Positions 8,201-16,515 of a DNA stretch of 64,000 nucleotides are shown here, piece by piece. This stretch comes from an uncultured Chlorobiaceae bacterium. Lineage in GTDB: Bacteria; Bacteroidota; Chlorobiia; Chlorobiales; Chlorobiaceae. Both the position numbers and the translations under genes were made by a program. The DNA lies in the NCBI GenBank assembly GCA_903882665.1, contig CAIRXW010000038.1, positions 1 to 64,000 of the forward strand, given 5' to 3'. Positions within the stretch are counted from its first letter, which is position 1; each line of letters starts with the position of its first letter. A model generated the notes under the pieces. It did not search any database and was not told the origin of the DNA. It was given only the letters and a program-made list of their open reading frames with translations.

Positions 8201-10008
8201 GAGTCTGGCTTAATGGTAGCGAGATTGAGCCTCTAAGGTATTTAGATGATCGTGACATCAATCAAGAAACGCTTGAAACCTGCAGCGAAATCAATCTGCT
8301 TGAGGGTTGCAATGTACTTCTCGTCGCTGTAGCTGAAACCGAAGGTGAATGGGCTTTTTCCGCCTGCCTAACCAATAATTTGGATGGTTTATTCATTTCT
8401 CCTGAGCAACCAGGTCTAATCAAAAATCTGTTCAAGTTAAACGATAAGGCAATAAACTCGCTGCTCGTTAATGCCAATGGCTCTCTGCTGCCGCAATTTA
8501 CCTGGCTCAGTCCGAATGCCGTTTATCAATCGGCCTTTTCTGACCAGGCAGCAACAAAAGACAATCTCGCAGTCATGGAGGCGATTGTCAGGGAAGCGAG
8601 CGGCATAAAGGGAGGTAACAGTCAATATTCCGGTTTGGTGCAGGAGGAGGGAATGCTCTTTATCGGATTGGAAAAACTGCGGCCGTTTGATACACTTTCT
8701 TTGCTTTTCCAGTTTGCAGAAGGAAGTGCGGAGGACGAGGACAACGACCCACCAGAAATTCATTGGTCATATCTGACGAACAACATGTGGCGTCCGCTGA
8801 AAGGAGAGAATTTGATCTCCGACGGTACTTTTGGTTTTCAGACGACGGGCATCATCAAGCTTGAAGTACCGGAGGACAGCACCGATCATAACACCATCAT
8901 CACAGATGGCTTGCGCTGGTTCTGCGCCAGTGTGACAGAAAACTCCAAACGGATTCCGATGCTGGTCAATGTGGTTGCCCAGGCTGTTGAGGCGAGTTTC
9001 CAGGATAATGGCAACGACCAGTCCCATTTCGACAAGGCATTACCGGCGGGAAGTATCGGCAAGCTCGCAGTCTCTGTCGCGCAGGTGAGCAAGGTTGAAC
9101 AGCCTTTTGCCTCGTTCGATGGCAAGCATCAGGAGGTTGGCAAGGAATTCTATACGCGAGTCAGCGAACGACTGCGTCACAAAGCGCGTGCGATTACTCC
9201 CTGGGATTATGAACATCTTGTCCTGGATCGCTTCCCGAGCATTTATAAAGTCAAATGCATTACACACACCGATCCAAACTGCCTTTGCCGAACGTCAAGC
9301 CTGAGTGAGTCAACCTGCTGCGGGCCGCAGATTGCGCCGGGACATCTCTTGATCGTAACAATCGCGAACCTGAAAAACCGCAATGCTGCGAATCCCTTGC
9401 AACCAAAAACAAGCCGTCGAACGCTGCTTGAAATTCAGGACTATCTCGGAAAACGGACATCACCGTTTGTTCATGTTCATGCCAAAAATCCGGTCTATGA
9501 GCAAGTCTTGGTCTTTTTCAAAGTGCAGTTCATCCCGGGCTCTGATAAAGGGTACTATCTCAAAAAGCTTAACGACGAAATTATCCATTATCTGACTCCA
9601 TGGGCATTCGATGAAAATGCAGAGATATCGTTTGCACAAAAGTTCTATGCTTCGGCAATCATCAATTTCATCGAAGAGCGTTCGTATGTTGACTTTATTA
9701 CCGACTTCTTCATGTTTGTTTGTCGCGACACCTGTTGTCCGACCGTAAATATAACTGTTTCGAAAAGTTCCACAGGAACATCGACCAATATTGCCGATCT
9801 GCTTGCTTCGGTCTCAGGCTGTCGCGATATGGAAGAGTTGATTGCCAGTAATGACAAATTTATTGGCGAAGTGATTGCCGAACCGTCGACAGTGCGCTCA
9901 ATTCTTGTTTCTGCCCCAAAACATATCATTATTCCCTATGAGGCACCGGTAGAACTTTCGGAATGTGAAAAACGCAAAAAAGCTCAAGCCCAACAAGTAT
10001 TCACTTGA
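5281..10008 (+). CDS. eCIS baseplate J-like protein (Afp11/Pvc11-like), very large
   Basis: A 1575-residue baseplate wedge protein. The C-terminal part carries J-type features: RVSERLRHKARAITPWDYEH and VLDRFPSIYKVKC near residues 1285-1325, then a GHLLIVTIANLK segment and a long tail. The N-terminal 500 residues are mostly helical with no motif I recognise. Residues about 865-1045 hold a separate beta-sandwich-like module (CVRSDDSIRVWLNGSEI, then LLEGCNVLLVAVAETEGEWAF), resembling carbohydrate-associated beta-sandwich domains of secreted enzymes, inserted into the baseplate protein. Several Cys lie near 1330-1350 (CLCRTSS, TCCGPQ). The gene overlaps the gp25 gene upstream and is followed after 23 bases by the next baseplate gene. 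Larger than phage J proteins, but large forms occur in eCIS. Confidence 0.85.
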   Translation: MKNCNCLSEMPRDGSGQLGRYLKALDPTYVQIDCRSMEDLLVFAKRYAAQIRFYDLPESNIQETTEASKVSWYEFFRRDMAVIAASISVVDLAKLKQDYDQNREVLEANPNATTLNDLFDPILLMVVQIDHWYSLAIPENPLHTDLDLAINSTLCEQVRKIIAYEEGYKSIDPKHPLHLDFSAIDNSSLWGLDETIDPDPSIYEGTALGDRIRFAALYIDDIFHTFYGFMTDLVEVKATGYMHFALESYPSHQPHMALFITFLELFRLTQEQMNGLTGRMLDFYYQDVLRLAPKPSIADRVHIVFELAKDVTGYDLAQATALKAGKDGSGKEQIYITETDLVINQAKVRELKTVFVQKSAAPVSTSATIESIYARPVANSYDGFGEKSTDPSGKWPTFGKGTPGLKKAKNICQKIEQEIESASRKDQAQIGFAIASPQLLLQGGNRLIIWRINGLKELLYDSEQAVSFDLDIWLTGKNGWLKIADELDETEYTKLIQVERFGIFDPTLAAKSGYYVDLNSESIRIFLPMVETAIVPFNAKVHTGYPYTTSYPVAQLMLAPHLGINYSTFQRLGLRGQAVATIVGSIIIPPTEVNDQDKIDFNKLFAKFLAQGDTLDGLKTLVLQNDAGAIDANKPFDPYTTYPSKGKSFYIGSAEIFNKPLKILAVNIKKTQDSEDSGSSIESIEQRPEYSVSVLTNKRWDRLSNNQGTSFSRLQLMQNILMHAYYSNGIRPIIDAKPFMIDRIPILPVTELQSQTVKGFIRITNMIPVSESDNVSFEQSNQSLAQELQIKEISVSYLSVLTKLDPAIDQFFHVYPFGVTEVVIPVIKDIASWLVLGPIYNTPPEKPTAEAPEEAYAKDIILDIENNSSFFTKIKKPDFAPKKTDTEIYGFNGGVFTRQELKWRVMSFTRLDSDNIQTIKDNIHKDLAAVGESSRLADNIFYGKHHALAFFLVYIVSPESRKTTLCVRSDDSIRVWLNGSEIEPLRYLDDRDINQETLETCSEINLLEGCNVLLVAVAETEGEWAFSACLTNNLDGLFISPEQPGLIKNLFKLNDKAINSLLVNANGSLLPQFTWLSPNAVYQSAFSDQAATKDNLAVMEAIVREASGIKGGNSQYSGLVQEEGMLFIGLEKLRPFDTLSLLFQFAEGSAEDEDNDPPEIHWSYLTNNMWRPLKGENLISDGTFGFQTTGIIKLEVPEDSTDHNTIITDGLRWFCASVTENSKRIPMLVNVVAQAVEASFQDNGNDQSHFDKALPAGSIGKLAVSVAQVSKVEQPFASFDGKHQEVGKEFYTRVSERLRHKARAITPWDYEHLVLDRFPSIYKVKCITHTDPNCLCRTSSLSESTCCGPQIAPGHLLIVTIANLKNRNAANPLQPKTSRRTLLEIQDYLGKRTSPFVHVHAKNPVYEQVLVFFKVQFIPGSDKGYYLKKLNDEIIHYLTPWAFDENAEISFAQKFYASAIINFIEERSYVDFITDFFMFVCRDTCCPTVNITVSKSSTGTSTNIADLLASVSGCRDMEELIASNDKFIGEVIAEPSTVRSILVSAPKHIIIPYEAPVELSECEKRKKAQAQQVFT

Positions 10009-10031
10009 TCCAATTGAATAGAGAGAACCCT

Positions 10032-13000
10032 ATGTCAGACACGATTTCACTGCTCAAGACAAATCCACTGCTGCCTGCAGAGGATTATGCTGCTCTCCGC
10101 AAGCAAGGCTTCAAATCGATCGAGAAGCTGGGGAGCGCGATCTGGACGGATTACAACAACTCCGATCCCGGTATTACGATTCTCGAAGCGCTCTGCTATG
10201 CCATAACTGACCTTGCTTACAGAACCGGTTTCGAAATAAAAGATATTCTTGCTCCGGAAGAGTTAACCGAAGATACCTGGAAGCAGATTTTCTATACCGC
10301 ACGGCAGATTCTGCACTCCAGTCCGCTCACCATCACTGATTACCGTAAATTGATCATTGACGTCAAGGGCGTAAGGAATGCCTGGATCGAACCAAGCAAG
10401 GATTATGAAGTGCCGATCTGGGTCGATTACAACGCATGGGAGCTTCGCAAGAAGTACGATTGCCCCTGCAAGGAAATAACTGAACAGGCTTGTCTTGGAA
10501 CGTTGAGACTAAAAACCCTAAGCTCAGCGCAAACAGATGCATGGAATCAAGCTTCAGTCAAGAAAATTATAGCTCGTCAACAAACGATCAAGGAGCAACT
10601 TATTCCGGTGTTGAATAAGTCAGACACTCTCAAAAAACAATATGAAACAGAAAAAAATCCAGCACTTGAAACAGTGATAATTGATCTGCAGCAACAGATC
10701 AATGTTATGACGGCGGAGAAAACAAGGCTTGACGAGGTAATACAGGATCATCCTGCAACTAATATTGCTCCTAAAATCCTTGAAATCGAGGGACTTTACA
10801 ACGTCATGGTAGAGTACGAAGAGGATGTTATCGAAGAGCAGCATCGCGAAACGGTTCGCCAGGCGGTTATCTCCCGTCTTTCCCGCCATCGCAATCTGTG
10901 TGAAGACTTTCTCAGTATCACTTCTGTCGATTATGAGGAGTTCGGTATTGGCGCATCTATCGAACTGGAAGACAACGCCGACCCGGATGTTGTGCTGGCT
11001 GAGATATTTTTCGTGATCTATAAATATTTTACACCATCAATACTGTTCCTCACCATCGATCAATTGCTTTCCAAGGGATATCAGGTTGACGAAATATTTG
11101 AAGGGCCTGCGCTCAAACACGGTTTTATAGAGTCGAAAACGGTTGAAGAAACTGATCTTTTTCGTGATATCCGGCTTTCGGATATCATTAATGACATATC
11201 CGATATCAAAGGAATCAAAGGGATTCTCTATTTGCATCTCCCATTCGACGGTTTCGACAAAAACGACAATAGTTACTTTAACAACTGGGTTGATGCTTTG
11301 CGCAAAGCCAGAAAAATTGCGCGTATTCTTCCTGCCAAATCACAGGTGATGTTTTGTAAAAATCGGGAACTCATCACCTATTATGTTGGCAGAGCGGCAG
11401 ACCGCCGTCCCGAACGCATGCTCAAGCTTTTCAAGGATATGAAAACGGTTGAGCGCAAGTACAAGCTTGAAGGTCACTCGACCGATTTTCCCGTACCGGT
11501 TGGCGAATATATGCAGCTTGAGGATTATTATCCTGTGACGGAATCACTGCCGATGTGCTATGGTGTCAGTGAGCGCACAGGCCTGCCCGGTGATGACGAG
11601 GCGAAGCGTAAGGCGCAGGCGCTTCAGCTCAAGGGATACCTGCTCTTCTTCGAACAAATTCTTTCCGGATATCTGGTACAGCTCAACCACATAAAAGAGC
11701 TCTTCACCTTCGACGGATCGGTGCAACATACCTTTTTCAGCAAGGTGCTTGAAGAACTCGATCAACTGCAGGCACTGCTCATCGATCACGAAAACCATGG
11801 GACAAAACATTTCAATCTTGTCAAGAAAGAATTTGCCCATATCCTGCAGAACTTGCTCGAATCCCCTGAACTGTTTGGCAAGCGCAGAAATCGTTTTCTT
11901 AATCACATGCTTGCACGATTCAGTGAAGAGATGGGCGAATATGAACAGATATCGCGCTGGCTGACCCCTTACAAGGTGGACGAGCGATTGATTAAAGACA
12001 AGATCAATCTTTTACGAGATGGAAAATATTACAGTATAAGCAGTAATCGCGGATGTGGATACGATTATACGCGCCCGGAGTTCTGGAATACAAACAATAT
12101 CTCAGGAACGGAACGCAGGGTCAGTCGTCTGCTCGGCTTTCGGAGTGCTACACGCAGAACTCTTGCGCCAGATTTTCTGGTGAGTGAAACGGTTATGGAG
12201 ATTGATCCGAAAACAAAAAATTCCGTTCCGAAAAAAAATGTGAAGGGTGAGTTTCTGAATATGATCAAATTGTTCGATCCTGACGATAAATCCAGAGTAC
12301 TGCTCACCAGTGTTGAGGTTAGAGATGGATGCTGCACCGAAGAGCTGATGACCGAAATCCTTAAACATGCTGGCGATCGCCGTAACTTTCAACTACGGGA
12401 GAACCTGAAACAGCGCAGCCGGAAAACAGCAGGGCTGCTAGGGACATTCTGGTACGAACTCTGGGATGGAACCGATCCGGAAACGGCCGTCCTTCTTGCA
12501 GAAAGCGAACGCTTTAACAAGAAAGAGTTACGCGACAAAACATTTCACACATTGCTGGAGGTCATGGAGGCAATTGACCGCAATGAAGGGTTTCACCTTG
12601 TTGAGCATCTGTTATTGCGGCCAAGATTTGACGAAATATTTGACGAAGCAGACCAGTCAATCAGCGCCAGCTTTCTCGATATCTGTCTTGATGCATGTGA
12701 TCTTGGCAAAGGGCTTGATGAGGGAACGAAAGAGCCTCCTTACCGAAAGAGTGTATATCGGATTCCGGCAGAGAAGTGTTATGACAAGATGCCGTGGGTT
12801 CTTGAGTATTTCCCCTACGGCTCTGAGCGGAAACCCGAAACATCCATTCTCTTCCAGAAGGTTCGACCTGCAGATGCAGCTCATCCTGAACGGATGAAAT
12901 TCAGACGGTATGAATATCTGGCACAACGGGTCCGTGACCTGCATGAATTTGGTGCAGAACGGATCAATTACGAGATCGTTTCAAACCTGGAAAATGAAGC

Positions 13001-13496
13001 GATCAAATTGAGGTACGGGTTTATCATTCATGGCAACCGTAATGTCGTGCTTGCGCAGAGCCTGTATGTATTCAATACTCGTGACGATGTCGAGAAAGAG
13101 ATTGAACGTTTCATGCGCTACTTTGAATTCGAATTTGATTTGTATTGCGAAGCCAATCCATGCGACAATAACGAAGACCCCTATTCCTTCAGGGCGACAG
13201 CGGTTTTACCCTGCTGGCCGAAGCGCTTCCGCGATCCCGCGTTCAGCAATCTGGTGGAAAAAACAATCCAGAGCGAGTCGCCAGCGCATGTCCATACACG
13301 CATCGTATGGCTTGGCATTCAGGAAATGCAACGCTTTGAAAAAGCCTATGGGGAGTGGTTGCTTGAGATGTCGCAGACCGAAATGCCCTCATACGCCAAA
13401 ACAAATCCACTTGTTGATGTACTCAATACACTTCGACCCTGTGGGGTCTGTGAAGATGCGTGCGCTTCAGTGGAAAAAATAGTTACAGAGCGATGA
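10032..13496 (+). CDS. eCIS baseplate protein, Afp12/Pvc12-like
   Basis: A 1154-residue protein counted from the ATG at 10032, which has GAGAGAACC just upstream; the frame is open further up to a TTG at 10005, but that is less likely. Early residues contain the segment IWTDYNNSDPGITILEALCYAITDLAYRTGF (quoted in part: NSDPGITILEALCYAITD), a hallmark of this baseplate family, which builds the outer wedge. A coiled-coil-rich insertion (about residues 165-245, QQTIKEQLIPVLNK and QQQINVMTAEKTRLDE) is seen. It follows the J-like gene and overlaps the tape-measure gene by four bases, as in other eCIS operons. Confidence 0.82.
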   Translation: MSDTISLLKTNPLLPAEDYAALRKQGFKSIEKLGSAIWTDYNNSDPGITILEALCYAITDLAYRTGFEIKDILAPEELTEDTWKQIFYTARQILHSSPLTITDYRKLIIDVKGVRNAWIEPSKDYEVPIWVDYNAWELRKKYDCPCKEITEQACLGTLRLKTLSSAQTDAWNQASVKKIIARQQTIKEQLIPVLNKSDTLKKQYETEKNPALETVIIDLQQQINVMTAEKTRLDEVIQDHPATNIAPKILEIEGLYNVMVEYEEDVIEEQHRETVRQAVISRLSRHRNLCEDFLSITSVDYEEFGIGASIELEDNADPDVVLAEIFFVIYKYFTPSILFLTIDQLLSKGYQVDEIFEGPALKHGFIESKTVEETDLFRDIRLSDIINDISDIKGIKGILYLHLPFDGFDKNDNSYFNNWVDALRKARKIARILPAKSQVMFCKNRELITYYVGRAADRRPERMLKLFKDMKTVERKYKLEGHSTDFPVPVGEYMQLEDYYPVTESLPMCYGVSERTGLPGDDEAKRKAQALQLKGYLLFFEQILSGYLVQLNHIKELFTFDGSVQHTFFSKVLEELDQLQALLIDHENHGTKHFNLVKKEFAHILQNLLESPELFGKRRNRFLNHMLARFSEEMGEYEQISRWLTPYKVDERLIKDKINLLRDGKYYSISSNRGCGYDYTRPEFWNTNNISGTERRVSRLLGFRSATRRTLAPDFLVSETVMEIDPKTKNSVPKKNVKGEFLNMIKLFDPDDKSRVLLTSVEVRDGCCTEELMTEILKHAGDRRNFQLRENLKQRSRKTAGLLGTFWYELWDGTDPETAVLLAESERFNKKELRDKTFHTLLEVMEAIDRNEGFHLVEHLLLRPRFDEIFDEADQSISASFLDICLDACDLGKGLDEGTKEPPYRKSVYRIPAEKCYDKMPWVLEYFPYGSERKPETSILFQKVRPADAAHPERMKFRRYEYLAQRVRDLHEFGAERINYEIVSNLENEAIKLRYGFIIHGNRNVVLAQSLYVFNTRDDVEKEIERFMRYFEFEFDLYCEANPCDNNEDPYSFRATAVLPCWPKRFRDPAFSNLVEKTIQSESPAHVHTRIVWLGIQEMQRFEKAYGEWLLEMSQTEMPSYAKTNPLVDVLNTLRPCGVCEDACASVEKIVTER

Positions 13497-14998
13497 TGCA
13501 CATCATTGACCGGTTGCGTATTGAGGTTCGCTGTCCTGAAGAAGGGCAGGCTTTCAGGTTGCGTCAGGCTTTTTCCCGGACGTTTCAGCCGGACATTGTT
13601 AAAATTATCGACGAGGTGTGTTCCGAATATAGCACTGAAGAAGAGTTGCTGCGGATAGATACGCTGGAAATAGATCTTGGTCGACTCACTCCTTATTCGC
13701 TTGAACAAAATTTTGCAGCCAGATTCCGCGAACAGTTTACAAAAGAACTCGCAAAAAAACGTAACGCACGCACGCTCGAAGAGCACAAAGCAGCGAAAGA
13801 GTACTCCAGCATGGATCTCTTTTGCAACTTCATGCTGCACGGTACGCTGCCATGGTGGTCGAACGAAGCAGAAGTCGATATCGATGCCATTATCGGGGAA
13901 CTCTATCATCGTTGGCCTGAGCAGTTACATGCGTTCTTTAATGAACAGCGGGAAAATCAGCCACTTTGGATTCGAGCGGCATTCCAGTTGAATGACAGAT
14001 CGAAGCGCTTGATTATCTCGCTTTTCAGCTCATTAAAGGATGCTGAAACGCAACTGTTGCGGTTGATAGCATCAGGAAAAACCGACGATGTTCACTTCAT
14101 TGAACCAGCAGGGTTTCTTGACGCTGTTCGAGGTGCGCTGCTTCGCCATGCACCGGAATTCATCCATAATCAGGATGTTGCGGCCAGAATGACTTCTCTT
14201 TTCGATACAGTTGTCAAAGAAATGTTTCCTGATTTGATCGGAGGCCTGACGGATCGCTATAGAGCGGAACTCATCACTATCAGGGAGGTTGCAACAACAG
14301 ATGCCCCTGTTTTCGATACGGTTATCAAAGAAACATCCCCTGATCTTATCAAGAGCTTCACGAAAATCCCGGGAATGATCTCGAGTGATGTCACCACGGC
14401 TTCAGTAATGGCGCAAACTCTTGCCAAAAAAGCTGGCTTGACGCATACAATCGACACCGGCTTCCGCTCTCCAGAGAGTGAGACGGAGGATTCAAGCGAG
14501 CAGCGTTATGTTGTTCGTCACTCCGGGATTATCCTCCTAGCTCCTTTTTTCAAAAAGTTTTTTGATGCCTGTGGACTGCTCGATGGCAGCAACTGGAAAC
14601 ATAAGGAGGCGCAATATCAGGCGGCTCATCTCCTCAGATATCTAAGTACGGGTTCAAAAACAACACCCGAGTACAGTTTGGTGCTGGAGAAACTCTGTTG
14701 CGGCATAGCAATCGAAGAGCCAGTACCACTTGACACGGGTTTCCTGGAATACCAACTGAATGAAGCCCTGGCACTACTTGCTTCAGTGATAGAACATTGG
14801 AAGGTGCTGAAAAACACATCCGTCGATGGGTTACGCGAAACGTTTTTGAAGCGCGATGGGCTTGTTACACGAAAAAATGATGCCTGGCTCCTGCAGGTCG
14901 AACGCAAAACCCTCGACGTGCTTCTTGAGAGTATTCCCTGGGGATACTCTACAGTCGCCCTGCCATGGAACGACACATTCATTCATGTTGAGTGGTAA
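13493..14998 (+). CDS. eCIS tape-measure protein (CIS_TMP family, Afp14-like)
   Basis: A 501-residue protein starting MMHIIDRLRIEVRCPEEGQ. This opening, followed by FRLRQAFSRTFQPDIVKIIDEVC and IDTLEIDLGRL, is typical of proteins annotated as contractile injection system tape-measure proteins. Such proteins set tube length and may load cargo; the latter is inference. The start is chosen at 13493 because that ATG overlaps the TGA of the upstream gene (ATGA) and the protein begins with the family's usual residues; an in-frame ATG at 13460 lies inside the previous gene. Two imperfect internal repeats (VFDTVIKETSPDLI and LFDTVVKEMFPDLI) are visible around residues 240-300. Confidence 0.82.
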   Translation: MMHIIDRLRIEVRCPEEGQAFRLRQAFSRTFQPDIVKIIDEVCSEYSTEEELLRIDTLEIDLGRLTPYSLEQNFAARFREQFTKELAKKRNARTLEEHKAAKEYSSMDLFCNFMLHGTLPWWSNEAEVDIDAIIGELYHRWPEQLHAFFNEQRENQPLWIRAAFQLNDRSKRLIISLFSSLKDAETQLLRLIASGKTDDVHFIEPAGFLDAVRGALLRHAPEFIHNQDVAARMTSLFDTVVKEMFPDLIGGLTDRYRAELITIREVATTDAPVFDTVIKETSPDLIKSFTKIPGMISSDVTTASVMAQTLAKKAGLTHTIDTGFRSPESETEDSSEQRYVVRHSGIILLAPFFKKFFDACGLLDGSNWKHKEAQYQAAHLLRYLSTGSKTTPEYSLVLEKLCCGIAIEEPVPLDTGFLEYQLNEALALLASVIEHWKVLKNTSVDGLRETFLKRDGLVTRKNDAWLLQVERKTLDVLLESIPWGYSTVALPWNDTFIHVEW

Positions 14999-16503
14999 AC
15001 AAATTGAGTATGGAACGTGCAGAGCGAAAAGCAGAAGAGTCCGATTTGACGCAAGATCGAAGCGATCTGAATGCAGAGAGCCTTGCCCGGGAGATCACCT
15101 GGTTTGCTCGTGTGGTTAACGAACGTTTGCGCGACTACTTTTCAACGCCAGTAGCGGAGACAAAGGAAAAAGAAAAAGAGGAGCCTGGCTGGTTCGAAAA
15201 AATCTTTTCCGAGAACCTCAACAAAGGCAATGAACAGCAAGCCGAAAACACAGGAACGGCTGCAGCCGGTTTTTCCACTGCCGCGCCTCCCGATCTTGCG
15301 CAAGATCATTCGGTCTATGCTGAATTTGTCAATTACTACCGGCTTTCCAGCGAGGAACGTCTGATTCTGATGCTCGCCATCATTCCGCATATACAGCCTC
15401 ATCTGCTTGATGTTTTTTTCTCGGATAACAAGGCTCTCGGACGCGGTTATACGGAGTTTGGCGGCGTCAAGGGAAATCGTCACAGCGGCTTCATTCCGAC
15501 TATCGAAACAGCCCTCTTTCTCCTTGCAGGAAACGATCTGGCACGCCGGTTCCGTTTGTATCGATTGTTCGATCCTGACCATGTCTTTGTTGCACATCAA
15601 ATTATCGCCATCGAACAGGGAGGAGGGAGCGAGCCATTTTATAGCAGTTCTCTACACCTTACGGAAGAGTATGTCGATTTCTTTACAACAGGCCATATTC
15701 GCAAACCGCAGTTCAGCATGGAGTTTCCCGCCAAACAGCTCACGACGGGCATGAATTGGGAAGATCTGGTTGTCGATGAATTTACCGCACACCAACTCGA
15801 CGAACTGCGCATCTGGCTCCAATACGGCCAGACTCTTTACGAGGCGTGGGGGATGAGCTCCAAGCTTAAACCAGGTTACAAGGCCCTTTTCCATGGTCCT
15901 TCGGGCACCGGAAAAACGCTGACCGCGGCCCTGCTCGGAAAGCTTTATAATCTCGATGTCTATCGGATTGATCTCTCGATGGTCATTTCAAAATATATCG
16001 GCGACACAGAAAAAAATCTCGAAAAAGTTTTTAAAAAAGCCGAGAACAAAAACTGGATACTTTTCTTTGACGAGGCAGATGCCCTCTTCGGCAAGCGTAC
16101 CACTATTTCAGATTCACACGACAAATTTGCCAACCAGGAGATATCCTATCTTCTGCAACGGCTTGAAGATTACCGGGGGCTGGTGATCCTTGCCTCCAAC
16201 ATGAGCAATAATGTGGACGAGGCCTTTACCCGTCGATTGCAATCGATCATTCATTTCCAGAAACCGCAGCCACGCGAGCGTTTTCAGCTCTGGACAAATG
16301 CTTTCAGCAAAGCATGTTTACCCCCGGCACAGGAAGAGCTGATGCGCATAGCGCAACAATATGACCTCTCCGGAGGCTCAATCATGAATGTGGTTCAGTT
16401 TGCGTCACTGCATGCCCTGAATCGTAACGACACCATCATCACGGTCGATGACCTTGTTGAGGGTGTCAAAAAAGAGTACAGAAAAGAAGGAAAAACCATC
16501 TAA
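14992..16503 (+). CDS. eCIS AAA+ ATPase (Afp15/Pvc15-like)
   Basis: A 503-residue AAA+ protein. The C-terminal ATPase domain has Walker A GPSGTGKT (about residues 304-311), Walker B ILFFDEAD (about 355-362) and a sensor/arginine-finger region with DEAFTRRLQ. The N-terminal 280 residues are a family-specific adaptor with a low-complexity linker. The Afp15/Pvc15 ATPase is needed for particle assembly or cargo handling. The reading frame begins at a GTG (14992) overlapping the previous stop; an ATG at 15010 (MERAERKAEE) is an equally good start, and neither has a strong ribosome-binding site. It ends 12 bases before the first cargo gene. Confidence 0.88.
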   Translation: MVNKLSMERAERKAEESDLTQDRSDLNAESLAREITWFARVVNERLRDYFSTPVAETKEKEKEEPGWFEKIFSENLNKGNEQQAENTGTAAAGFSTAAPPDLAQDHSVYAEFVNYYRLSSEERLILMLAIIPHIQPHLLDVFFSDNKALGRGYTEFGGVKGNRHSGFIPTIETALFLLAGNDLARRFRLYRLFDPDHVFVAHQIIAIEQGGGSEPFYSSSLHLTEEYVDFFTTGHIRKPQFSMEFPAKQLTTGMNWEDLVVDEFTAHQLDELRIWLQYGQTLYEAWGMSSKLKPGYKALFHGPSGTGKTLTAALLGKLYNLDVYRIDLSMVISKYIGDTEKNLEKVFKKAENKNWILFFDEADALFGKRTTISDSHDKFANQEISYLLQRLEDYRGLVILASNMSNNVDEAFTRRLQSIIHFQKPQPRERFQLWTNAFSKACLPPAQEELMRIAQQYDLSGGSIMNVVQFASLHALNRNDTIITVDDLVEGVKKEYRKEGKTI

Positions 16504-16515
16504 ACACTTACGCCG

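Noticed and set aside
137..16503. Type VI secretion or a prophage tail
   Set aside because: No TssJLM membrane complex, no capsid, terminase or lysis genes. The LysM adaptor, DUF5908, AAA+ ATPase and DUF4157 proteins point to an eCIS.
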